From Lycium barbarum (taxonomy: Eukaryota > Streptophyta > Magnoliopsida > Solanales > Solanaceae): a stretch of 64,000 bases of DNA. The first letter of the stretch is position 1. Each line of letters begins with the position of its first letter. The position numbers were made by a program, and so were the translations under genes. The stretch spans positions 53,714,457-53,778,456 of the forward strand of contig NC_083343.1 of NCBI RefSeq assembly GCF_019175385.1, written 5' to 3'. Below are positions 35,261 to 44,923 of this stretch, in pieces. The notes under the pieces are model-generated. The model worked only from the letters and a program-made list of their open reading frames with translations. It searched no databases and was not told the origin of the DNA.

Positions 35261-35306
<46 letters not shown>

Positions 35307-35664
35307 ATGATGATATGTTTATGGCGGCCAGGATGGTATATGATGACTTTATTCACCGAGTCCCATAATGGGCCGGGTATGATATTGACATGCATGATTT
35401 ATGTTTCAAAAGGGCAAGTGTTTTGGTATTCTGGATGTTATACTTATCTCATGTACTCCCTATTTCAGTTATGATCCTCTTTATTGTATTTCATGCTTTA
35501 TATACTCAGGACATATCTCGTACTGACCCCCTTTCTTCGGGGGGCTGCGTTTCATGCCCGCAGGTACAGATAGTCGGTTTGGTGACCTTGCAGCATATGA
35601 CTTCTACTCAGCTATCTTGGAGAGCTCCATTGTTCCGGAGCCTAGACTTTTGGCACAGATCTTA

Positions 35665-35699
<35 letters not shown>

Positions 35700-36044
35700 T
35701 ATACAGGGGTACGGCGGGGCCCTGTCCCGTCATATTTCACTATCGATACTCTTAGAGGTCTGTAGACATATGTGTGGGTTGTGTATAAGTTTGTTCAGCT
35801 GTGTCAATACGATGTGCTATGGATATGTTCTTTTGTAATGGCAGCCTTGTTGTCTTGCGTATCATATTATGTTTTGATCATTTGCGACTCCCCAGGAGAC
35901 CGGTTATTTGGATATATGTATATATAAGGACGTTATGAACCTTTGGAGTTCGTTTGCAAGTTCCATATTGATTTTATCTAACAGGTACGTATATGAGTGT
36001 CCAGGTCGGGCACTAGTCATGGCCCACGAGGTTGGGTCATGATA
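33534..36044 (+). repeat. E4 5' LTR (about 2.5 kb), E7 family
   Basis: Starts TGTTTTATCCCGTATTTTC (compare E7 TGTTAGACCCCGTATTTTA). It ends GGGTCATGATA four bases before a PBS. It contains a G16 run at 33877-33892, TA microsatellites at 35272-35303 and about 35666-35696, hairpin-like GGGTCGGGTA/GAGTCCCTCA modules near 35180-35385, and stems 2 and 3 of the conserved motif at about 35530-35570. It sits in the integrase of E3. Confidence 0.82.
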
Positions 36045-36048
36045 AAAG

Positions 36049-36060
36049 TGGTATCAGAGC
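36049..36060 (+). other. E4 primer-binding site (initiator tRNA-Met)
   Basis: TGGTATCAGAGC, four bases after the LTR end. Confidence 0.88.
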
Positions 36061-38228
36061 AGTTCATCCTCGGAGTGTCTACAGACTGTGTCTAGTAGAG
36101 TCTTGTTTATCGGTGAGTTGTGCACCACATCTATAAACAGGAAGCTACAGGACATTTAGGATGTTACGTTTCTTTCATATCTAAGATTGTGCGATAGTGC
36201 CCAGCCATAGGAAATGAAATTCCTTATACTAACCCTTGATTTCAGCTGAAGAACGACATCGACAGAAGAAAGTGACTGATGATATTGGAAGTTACAAAGT
36301 ACACAGGTAAGTAACGGTGCGAAAGATGCATGTCGGATAACGTAAGAATATTGAAGTATGATGGAAATGTAAAGTTGAAGAATGAAAGGGAAGGTAGATA
36401 GGAAGGTATAACAGGACAGATCGCTAAAGGATTAAGTATGTCTCGAGGTGTGATATATGAGGTAAGTTTCGACATCTTTATACTTTTACTTGAGATTGGG
36501 AGCCCTATGTGGCTATGATATGATATATTAAATACGTATATATGTTGGCCTTGGGAGGCATTGTTGGTATTTCCTGCGTGCAGGTTTTGGGATAGTAAGA
36601 AATACAGAGGAAACTCTGCCAAAATTTTCCTAGAAATAAAAAGAGAATGAGATATTAGTTCGTGATATTCTTGAAAGGTTGTGTCAACAGTAATGATAGG
36701 ATTTGACAAAGTTGCAAGTCTGACTTTGAGAAGTAAGTTAACTGTTGAATTGATGGTAATAGTCATTATGAGGTCAAGACCAATATGGTAAAAAGGAAAT
36801 GTTAAGACAATTTGAAGGGGCTTGTGATAATAAAAGATGATTTAGAAAGGGCTGGCAAATCTTAATAGAGTGTTATATTGAGGTATCAACTAAATTGATC
36901 AGCAGGAATAAATTTCGACGAGTTTATAGTTAAAAGGAGTAATGGTATGATTGAGACAAGAGTACGGAGGAGGAAGAATTGTGACGAATACGAATGTATT
37001 GATAAGACAGCCTGTGGCGTATTAAGGCTAAGATTAATCAGAAAGGGTAAAAGGGTTAAGTACGCCTACCCCACAGAGTGAAATTAAACCATGGTAAGAA
37101 TCATGAATCCTTAAGGTAGAGAAGTGTTGCACCGTAGGATTGATTATGAACAGGATATTATGTTAATACAATAAATATTGTTATGAAATGAGTGAAGCCT
37201 AGTGAGGAAGTGACTAAAAGAGATGACGTGATCTATGCGACTAAAGTATAAGGGCAAATGTGAAACGGGAAGGCAAAGTATAGAACGAATAAGAAAGAAT
37301 TACAAAGTCCTATAGGGAAAGTTCATAATAGAGATCAAGTGGTAACGAAAGTGAAAACGAGCACAGGAAGGGAAGGAGTCAATAGGAAGAAGAAGATCAG
37401 AATAAAGAGAGTGGGATTACAGTATAGCGATGTGTTATGACTTGTATAGCTAAGAAAACGAGTAATATAAGCGACAGAATTGTGAAAGACCAAACTAAAG
37501 GAAGATGAGCAACGAGACAGAATGAGTGCCAGAAATGACTGGTATGATAAGAACAAATGGGGATGAACAGAATATGTTTTGAAAATGGGAAAGGGGTTAT
37601 GTAGAAGTAGTCTTTTCCAAAGGATACAGGGGTAGCATGAGATTCCTCGTGCACAAAATAAAAGATGGACATAGACTGGAGAAATGAAAGGAATACTAAA
37701 GGAAGCACCCAAGACAGACGTAATTAATTGAGTATGAGTATAGGATAAAAGGGAAATATATAGCTACGAGCTTAAAGTGTAGGTGATAAGATAAGGCCAT
37801 TATTAAGACGAAGTTGTTATGATTTTGAGTAAGTTAGAAATCAGTGTTGGGTACACAACAAGGGTAAAATAACCTAAGGCATAAAGGAGTACTGCGTGTA
37901 TGTGACTTTACCTCAGAAATAGTGAAATCCTTAAAGGACAAGGATTGTGGATTTGCGAAACAACTGATGTATTGTGAATTTATTAGAAGAAACAAATGAT
38001 ATTTGATGGGATAAAGATAGTGTTATAAGAAAGCTTGGGACACTTATCATCAGAATATAAGTGCTACCTAATTGAGAATTTGAAACGACTATAAGTACTA
38101 GCTAATTACTGACCGGAATAAATGGAATGTGGCTTTGGAAAAATTTCTACATTAATTACATTAATCGAGTACCAACCAGCAAATAAGATTTTGTACTATA
38201 TATATCGAGAGTTCTCATCTCTTCGTGA
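36061..38228 (+). mobile_element. E4 internal region, non-coding
   Basis: The first 180 nt are a normal Tekay leader (for example the roughly 80-nt block ending in 'gcaccacatctataaacagg') up to a TTTCAG at about 36240, the position where gag normally starts. Instead of gag comes about 1.9 kb of purine-rich DNA with no meaningful ORF on +. A stretch at about 36540-36635 resembles part of the E8 LTR (60945-61030, reverse complement). I see no RT, RNase H or integrase. It looks like a non-autonomous derivative with a non-coding interior. The right boundary with the next element is not resolved (somewhere near 38100-38230). Confidence 0.5.
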
Positions 38229-40595
38229 TTTGGTCGAGGTTTCGTACGTGGTTCTCATGTGTCTCATGAGGAAGATGGGGATGAAGAAGAACCTTGTTAT
38301 GCTTTGTATGATGAAGATAATGAAGGTGAAAAGTCTTGTGCTATACATCGTGATGATGAAGACAACTCGAGATATGACTCTCCTTCACACGTGTCTTATG
38401 GGTCTTATGGGGAAAATAAGAATTGTGGAGGGTATGTCTATGGAGGTAGTGAACTTTCTAAAGTTGATTATGGAAGGGCTTCTAGTGGGCATGCATATGT
38501 TTCTTCTTGTAGTACTTCCTATCTGAAGCAAAGTGGCATGCGTGGGAATGTGAGTACTAGTTGGAGTCATCATATGCAAAAGACGGTGGTTCCAAAGAGG
38601 TGATTCATGGAGACCAAGGTAAACCTTTGTGGTAGAGAGGGAATCCTTGTGCTTGATGATGATTGTTACACCAATTTCATCACCCCTCGTGCGGTTGAAG
38701 AGTTAAGGCTACCTTGTGTGATTAGGCGAAATCCTTACTATGACGAGGGAGGGTATTGGGTTGATAAGAGAGTGATGGTATTCATTTCACTTGGTGAGTA
38801 CCAAGAGGAGGTTTGGTGTGATGTGCTTCCAATGGATACTTGTCACGTATGTTTAGGTGGCCCTTGGTTTCAAAGGCATGAGATCCCATATGAGCAAGAG
38901 TGGCATAAGTATGTCGTGGATGAAAGGAGGAAACCTCTATTTCCATATGTGCAAGAGCCCAATGTGAGATGGCCTATCTTGATTATGGAAGCTAGTGGAG
39001 AAGAGTATGTGAAATGGGAGTTCATGGTGGAAGAAATCTTTGCTAGTTACCCTTATTCCCCAGAAAGGAAAATGAAATTGGCTATTGGGACTTTTGTGAA
39101 GAAGCTTGCACACTATTGGGCGTACAAGAGGGGAGATCCAATCACTACTAGGGATGCAATGAAAGAGAGCTTGAGAGGCCATTATCCCGACCCACATGAA
39201 AAGGGTTATAGGAGCAAAACCACTTCCCAAGAGAAAAAGTCAAAAGGGAAGAAGCAAAGTCCCTCTTGTGAGATGCCACAAATTCAACATATTCCCTCTC
39301 CTATAGAAACCCCAAGTGAGATTTGGGCGGCATTGAAAAGGAAGTGGTTGAAAGGAGGAACGGCGGACAAGACCATTAATTCACGTGGTCAAATGAGCGT
39401 CCCTTTGGTGTCTCAAGGCAAGGAAGATCCCTTACATGAGAATCAAGGTAAAATAATTTCTCCTAATAATCTTACTTTGTTGAGTGATCTTAATGCCAAT
39501 TTGAGTATGAAAGTTAGTTTACCTTGCATTGAGCCTAGTGAATCCTTGCCATTTCTTGATAATGTCATTGTTGAAAGTGTCCCTACACTAGTTGATCCTA
39601 TTGATGACCGAATTGATCTTTCTTGCGAGGTCGATTTGTGTCCACCTAGTGTTGACACTTGTGATTTGAATGATAGTGCATTATCAATTGCTAAGCGTGC
39701 TCATACACTAGTTGATCCTTTTGATGACCAAGTTGACTCTTCTTGTAAGATCAATTTGTGTCCACCTAGTGTTGACACGTGTGACTTGAATTGTAGTACA
39801 TTGTCATGTGGTAATCATGTTAGAAAATCTTGTGAGCTTGACATACTACCAACTAGTGTTGAAATTTGTGTTGATCAACTTGCTTGTAATGATAATTCAC
39901 TACTTGAGGATTCTTTTGATGTGCTTAATGTGCCTCTAGTGAATGTTGATTTTGATATAGTTGGTCATTTGAAAGAGTGTGACACCTCATCTTTATTTGT
40001 TTCATGTCAAAATGAGTCCCTTGATCTTGTCTTAGTGTCATGTGATACGACTCAAAATTGTGATGGTGGTGTGTGTCATGTAAACCATCATGTGAATGAA
40101 AGTATGTTGAAAGATGATGTTTGTCTTTGTGAGAATGAAATTTCATGCTTTGACTCCTCATTGTTCATGGATTATTCTCTCTTAAAAGATAATGTCTTAT
40201 TTGATGCTAGCATGACTATTGCAAGTGAAGTAACTAGTGGAATATTTTGTAATGTTGAATGTGTAGCCACTTTTGGGGACTACATGGCGTTTGAAAATCC
40301 ACTATGGCATGATGGCGCTCTTCCTTATGATGGAGACCTTCCTTTGGGAAATGATGATACATTTATGGGGAAGGAGTGTTTTGAAAAGGAAGGTGATTCT
40401 TGTTTACAAATTGCTACTTCTTCCTTGTGTGTTCAAACTCCTAGAAGCAAGCTAGATTTTGTTCCTGAACCTAATAGTGAGGCTACATTTGAGGACACCA
40501 TAGATGAAGTCATTTTAAGTGACACCTTTCTTTACTATTTATTTGCATATGATGACATTCATGTTATTGTTGAGAGTTCATTTGATGTTGGGTAG
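38229..40595 (+). pseudogene. Chimeric retroelement ORF: protease-like, then gag-like, then long acidic repeat tail
   Basis: One frame from 38229 to 40595 with a single TGA at 38601-38603. Downstream of it an intact 662-codon ORF starts ATG at 38607. N-part before the stop: acidic/Ser/Tyr/Gly-rich (HVSHEEDGDEEEPC). In 662-aa numbering, residues about 8-93 resemble a Ty3/gypsy retropepsin (ILVLDDDCYTNFITP, VWCDVLPMDTCHVCLGGPW), but the D-S/T-G active site reads DDD. Residues about 132-200 resemble a gag core (EYVKWEFMVEEIFASYPYSPERKMKLA, TRDAMKESLRGHYP), so the order is protease before gag. Residues 201-260 are Lys/Ser-rich. The rest is an acidic Asp/Cys/Ser-rich tail with a 40-residue tandem repeat (TLVDP at 327 and 367). 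No RT follows. The function is unknown. It may be a non-autonomous element protein or a decaying fusion. Confidence 0.7.
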
Positions 40596-40999
40596 GGCCT
40601 TATTGGGGTGCTTAGTTGTTGCCTTGCCCGTGATATGTTGGTATCTTTTCCTTTTGACCACGGTGAAATCTTCACTTTGTGTGAATGGTATCATTTTGCA
40701 ATTGAGGATCATTTGTATTTTATGCCAACTTGGTTTCTTGAAATCATTTGTTCTCTGTGAATATCCTCATTTCTTGATCTTTGGGATAGCCAAGTTCTTA
40801 GTGCTCTACTTAAGAGCTTATTTTGCTTAAAAATGGTTGATACTTGGCTATATCAAAAATTTGTGCTTACTTGGCATTGTGGTAGGTTGGTCCACCTTAA
40901 CACTAACCCTCATCCTTTGAGGACTTGGTTTTTGTTTGTCTCCTTTATGGTTTTGCAGGGTATAGATTCGAGGAAAAATCCTTTTCAAGAAGGGGAGAA
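40596..40999 (+). other. 3' untranslated part and polypurine tract of the chimeric-ORF element
   Basis: After the stop at 40593-40595 there is about 0.4 kb without a convincing gene, although relatives of the tail may continue in other frames. It ends at the purine-rich CAAGAAGGGGAGAA (40986-40999), immediately before a TG that opens the LTR. It is a good polypurine-tract candidate. Confidence 0.6.
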
Positions 41000-41596
41000 T
41001 GATGCAAGCCGAGTTGCGTTAAGAACATTTCGAGGACCGTCCCGTGGAGTCAAAGTCTGGATGATAGCATGGAGAGGATGGATGGGAGATGGGAGATGGG
41101 AGATGGAAGAGCATTAAAGTGGCCAACGAGCAAGAAAGGCTATGTTTTGCGAGAGGCCACATTCTCAAATTCAAGATTTTTATCTCCACAAGGCTAGTCA
41201 AACAAGGCCCTTTCCTCATTAATGGCATTTATGTAATAAAGTAGTGTCTTGTTTATTTCATTAGTATAAATAGCTAGTCTTTTATTTCATTAGGGGATTT
41301 TGGAATGAATTGATAAATTGATGAGTGATTTTGAGAGTTATCTCTAGAGAGAGAAACTTGTGAGACAGGCCATGGATGGCTCTTGCTGAATCTTTGATTG
41401 TTGAGAGGTTGGTTGCTTGGGAATTCAATTCCCTTGAGGTCAACTTAAGGGTTAGGTGCTAATTAGTTGTGTAATTAGGAGGTCAAGACTTTAATATAGT
41501 TTTGGTTGCTTAATTCTCTCTAATCTTGTGTCTATCTTTCTATCCCTTTTACTTTCCTTGTTAATTTATTGCTTCCGCGTATCCGTTATTGTATCA
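41000..41596 (+). repeat. 3' LTR of the chimeric-ORF element (about 597 bp)
   Basis: TGATGCAAGCC...TTGTATCA, preceded by a polypurine tract and followed directly by E5 gag sequence (CATCC). It contains a TATA-like 'agtataaatagc' near 41262-41273 and the GAGAGAGAAAC stretch common after the start site in this kind of plant LTR. The 5' LTR is not in the window, so the insertion has lost its left end. Confidence 0.7.
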
Positions 41597-41963
41597 CATC
41601 CGGCTTTGATCCAAAGAATTTCGGAGGATTTAAGCTAATAAAATCACGGGCCCTTGCACTAACAACCCTATCACCTTGCCCTGTACCTTGCCGCTGAGTT
41701 TGGGCGGCAACCAATTGAGTAAGCAAATGAACGGCCTCTTTTACATCTTGGCCTAAAGCATCCAGTAGAGGAGCTGGAGGTGTTGGAGCTGGGGCTGAGG
41801 CTCCCTCATGCGCCTCAGAAATAGGAAGTGAATGAGAGGACTGAGATTGAGCCACACTCTGGGACTCACTTTCCTCTACAACCGTTGGCGGTGCTCTTTC
41901 AGCCAGCTTTTCTGCCACTGTCGTGCCCTTTTGGGCTGCTGTAGCCTTCCTCTTTACAGGCAT
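41597..41963 (-). pseudogene. gag: E5 gag N-terminus, cut by an inserted element
   Basis: Start MPVKRKATAAQKG at 41963, again just after a TTTCAG. The protein runs about 120 residues through a Ser/Gln/Pro-rich N-terminus and ARDFISLNPPKFFGSKPD, the beginning of the gag core. It is then interrupted at 41596 by the LTR of the chimeric-ORF element. The remaining gag and all of pol of E5 are not found to the left, so they were deleted along with the other side of the insertion. Confidence 0.87.
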
Positions 41964-42157
41964 CTCTGAAATACATAACACATGGTTAAGGAAAAATGAA
42001 GTCCTTATATCATAGCTCTATCGCACGATCTTAAGAAGAAAGGAGGTCATTTATTCCTAAAATGCCCGAAGCCTCTCATTTATAAGCGTGGCGCGCAACA
42101 CACCCTTAAACAAGACTTTACTAGACACGGCTCGTAGACACACCCTAGGACAGAACT

Positions 42158-42169
42158 GCTCTGATACCA
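42158..42169 (-). other. E5 primer-binding site (initiator tRNA-Met)
   Basis: TGGTATCAGAGC on -, a few bases from the LTR end. Confidence 0.88.
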
Positions 42170-42173
42170 CATT

Positions 42174-44565
42174 TTTCATGACTCAACAGGAGGACCATGA
42201 CGGGTACCCGGTGCTAACCCACCCGGGCACCTCTTAACGTGCATACACATTTACATTTAGGTGAGCCACAGAGCTATATCATACTTTGTATCCATCATTC
42301 ATACTATTTCCATTGGGCTACAATACATTTATATTACAATCAACAACTATGCCCACAACAATGTACATAAGCCGACGAGGCTAACAAAATGATATCCAAA
42401 ATATAAGCCGACAAGGCCAAATACATCTAACCATATACACATGTCTACGAGCCTCTAAGGAGAGTATGACATATCCTATAGGCGGAAAAGGACCCCGCCA
42501 TGCCCATAAGTATGTGCACAAAAGAATAGATACCAAAAGCTGTAGCTCCGAATGAAATGGAGCTCTGCTACATAGTCCCTGAGTATTAAATTTATGGATC
42601 AAGCCTGTCTCCCTGGCCACCTGCGGGCATGACGCAGCGTCCACAAACAAAAGGACGTCAGTACGAAGAATGTACTGAGTATGTAAAGCATGATCAATCA
42701 TCATTATAGAAGCATAATAATCACATAAGAAATAGCATACGATGGGAGGTAGTAGAATCCTTGTCATAAACAATTACTTGCTTTTCATAGGGACCTTCCG
42801 TTTCTAATGCGTCATTGTGTACTTACGTCCATATCCGTATTCGTATCCGTACTTATTTACATTTCATACCCATTTCCATATTCATAATCGTATTCATATT
42901 CATTTACATATTCATATTCATAGCATACCCGACCATGAAGGATTGGTGGTTCACATACCCGGCCATGACAAGGCTCGGTGATTATACATACCTAGCCCTA
43001 CCAAGGCTCAGGGTTATCCGTACCCAACTGCAGTGGTGCGTGCACAATACATATCATACCCGGCCATATAAGCTCGGGGTTACATAATAGTCATACATAG
43101 ACACATATACATAAATGCCCATAAGCATCTTGGCATCATTTCTATCGTCGTTTCATTACATCTATCCTTAGAGGGTTACTCATCATATAAGGAGTTTATT
43201 AGAGTCGTAACATAACGAGAATCATGAGCTTTAGTAGTTTTTAAAGATAGAATCATTTGGAGGACATCACAGGCTCATAAAAGGATAGGTATATAGCCAA
43301 AGAACCATGCCTTATTGCAAGAAGGGTTAGTCTTACATACCTCTTTGTTTAGCTATTCTATCGTTTGGACGTTCTCCTTCAATGTTCCCGCTTCTACCTT
43401 CATTAGAGTTATACTAACATTAGAAAATTGATAGCTTAGCATACTTGACTTAAGCTAGAGAAAATTGGGCAGCATCTCCTTTATTTATACAAATTCCTCC
43501 ATATAATATGTCAACTCCCAAACATCAATAATAACACTCACAACACCATAACAATAGTTTTATTCACCTACATTATCCATATTTCTCAATTCATTTCCAA
43601 TCATCCATATCCATGGTCATAGCACACTATTACATTCACTCATATACAATGGTTAACCCATGTTCTAAATGTCATTTATAACATAATCATAATCACAACA
43701 TATCAAGACTCATGACTCAATCCAAGCTACTGCTCACAAATATCACTATTCTCACATTCATGACCCATTTCTATCTCCTTCTACAATTCAAGTCTTTCAA
43801 CCTCTCAATACCTCAAACAACATGGAAAGACCATAAAACCTACCTTATATGGTGTAGGAATGAACATTGAGTGGATATACTTCACTTGAACCAAAACCCT
43901 AGTTCCACTTCCACTTGGATTTCTTATCTTGGATGAACTTTAATGAGTTTCTTACACTTGATTCTAGTCTTTTGATCTTTGCTTTCTCTTGGATTTGAGT
44001 GGAATGTGGTTGGAGAAGGGTTTTGAGCTCTCAATACTTGTAGAAGATGAAAAATGAAATAAAAGAACCCAAGGCATCTATTTATACAAAAACTAAAAAT
44101 CAGCCCGTCGGATACTATACGGTCCGTATAAGTGGCCGTGGTTCACCATCATGGAAATCATCTTCCTGTTGGGGGTTATACGGACCATATAAAGTTATAC
44201 GGACCGTATAAGTGGTCGTATAACTCCACTTCCCTTAAATAGTTTCCGTCGTTTCGTTCGATCTCCAATCCTTATGGAACCTTCTTGACACTTGCTTAGC
44301 ACCTCATTAACAATCTAAGGGACATTATAACTGTTCTCCAAAACATCATTAAGTCATCATTAACTTTTTACTCGTAAATCCTTTCCGATACATAACGTAT
44401 GCCTTGCCTTCTCTTGGCAAACGTTCTTCTCTTACCTCGAATGTCTTTGAAATCTCAACTAGGGTCATCAAAATGCTATTTCATACTTATTGAAATATCG
44501 TATACTTCGTCTCCTTCGCTAGTCTATTCACTGCGCATCAACGGAGAATTTTCCGAGGTGTAACA
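42174..44565 (-). repeat. E5 5' LTR (2392 bp)
   Basis: On -, it is TGTTACACCTCGG...GGTCATGAAA (terminal bases mutated). It contains the full three-stem motif at about 42622-42690, a run of GTATTC/CATATTCAT repeats near 42830-42925, the palindromic ACGGACCGT cluster at about 44105-44225, and TATAAATAGA at 44078-44087 on -, downstream of that cluster. It is the same family as E3 and E6. Confidence 0.87.
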
Positions 44566-44923
44566 ACTGACATTTGGGAGCTTTTTCCCTCCTCAGTTTC
44601 AAGCCATACCTGAGGGGGTGGAGGAACACGGCTCAGACACAAATTCACAGACTTCTATACACCACAGGGCGTTTGGAGAGGGGATTACACTGGCGACTGA
44701 TTGGCTATAGTTCTGTGAGGCAGCCTTGTTAGATCAGCCATCATCGGTTGTACAACATGATTTCAAAGAGAATCGTCTAGCTCAAAAAGGTAAATCTCTT
44801 ACTTATGTACCTCCGTCTATGATGCAAAGGGAAAGTCTATGTTAAAATCGATGAGGATGATATAAAACCCCAACTCGAGTTCTGGAAAAATTCCCTATTG
44901 GGTTATGTGATAGGGTGTAGCGG
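44566..44923 (+). mobile_element. 3' end of the internal region of a Tat-like element
   Basis: Short translated stretch FQAIPEGVEEHGSDTNSQTSIHHRAFGEGITLATDWL, then a stop, then LLDQPSSVVQHDFKENRLAQKGKSLTYVPPSMM, which is retroelement-like. It ends with a purine-rich GATAGGGTGTAGCGGG just before a TG start, consistent with a polypurine tract. E5 interrupts it on the left. Confidence 0.45.

Noticed and set aside
35272..35303. TA microsatellites (also about 35666-35696 and 51705-51745) as origins or boundaries
   Set aside because: Simple slippage repeats inside LTRs, with no other evidence of special function.
36242..36766. 174-aa - strand ORF
   Set aside because: Hydrophobic/Ser/Ile-rich composition from purine-rich + strand DNA, with no recognised domain. 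It lies antisense in the E4 interior.
37335..37712. 125- and 103-aa overlapping - strand ORFs
   Set aside because: Two frames open at once over the same polypurine-rich segment, which indicates composition rather than a gene.
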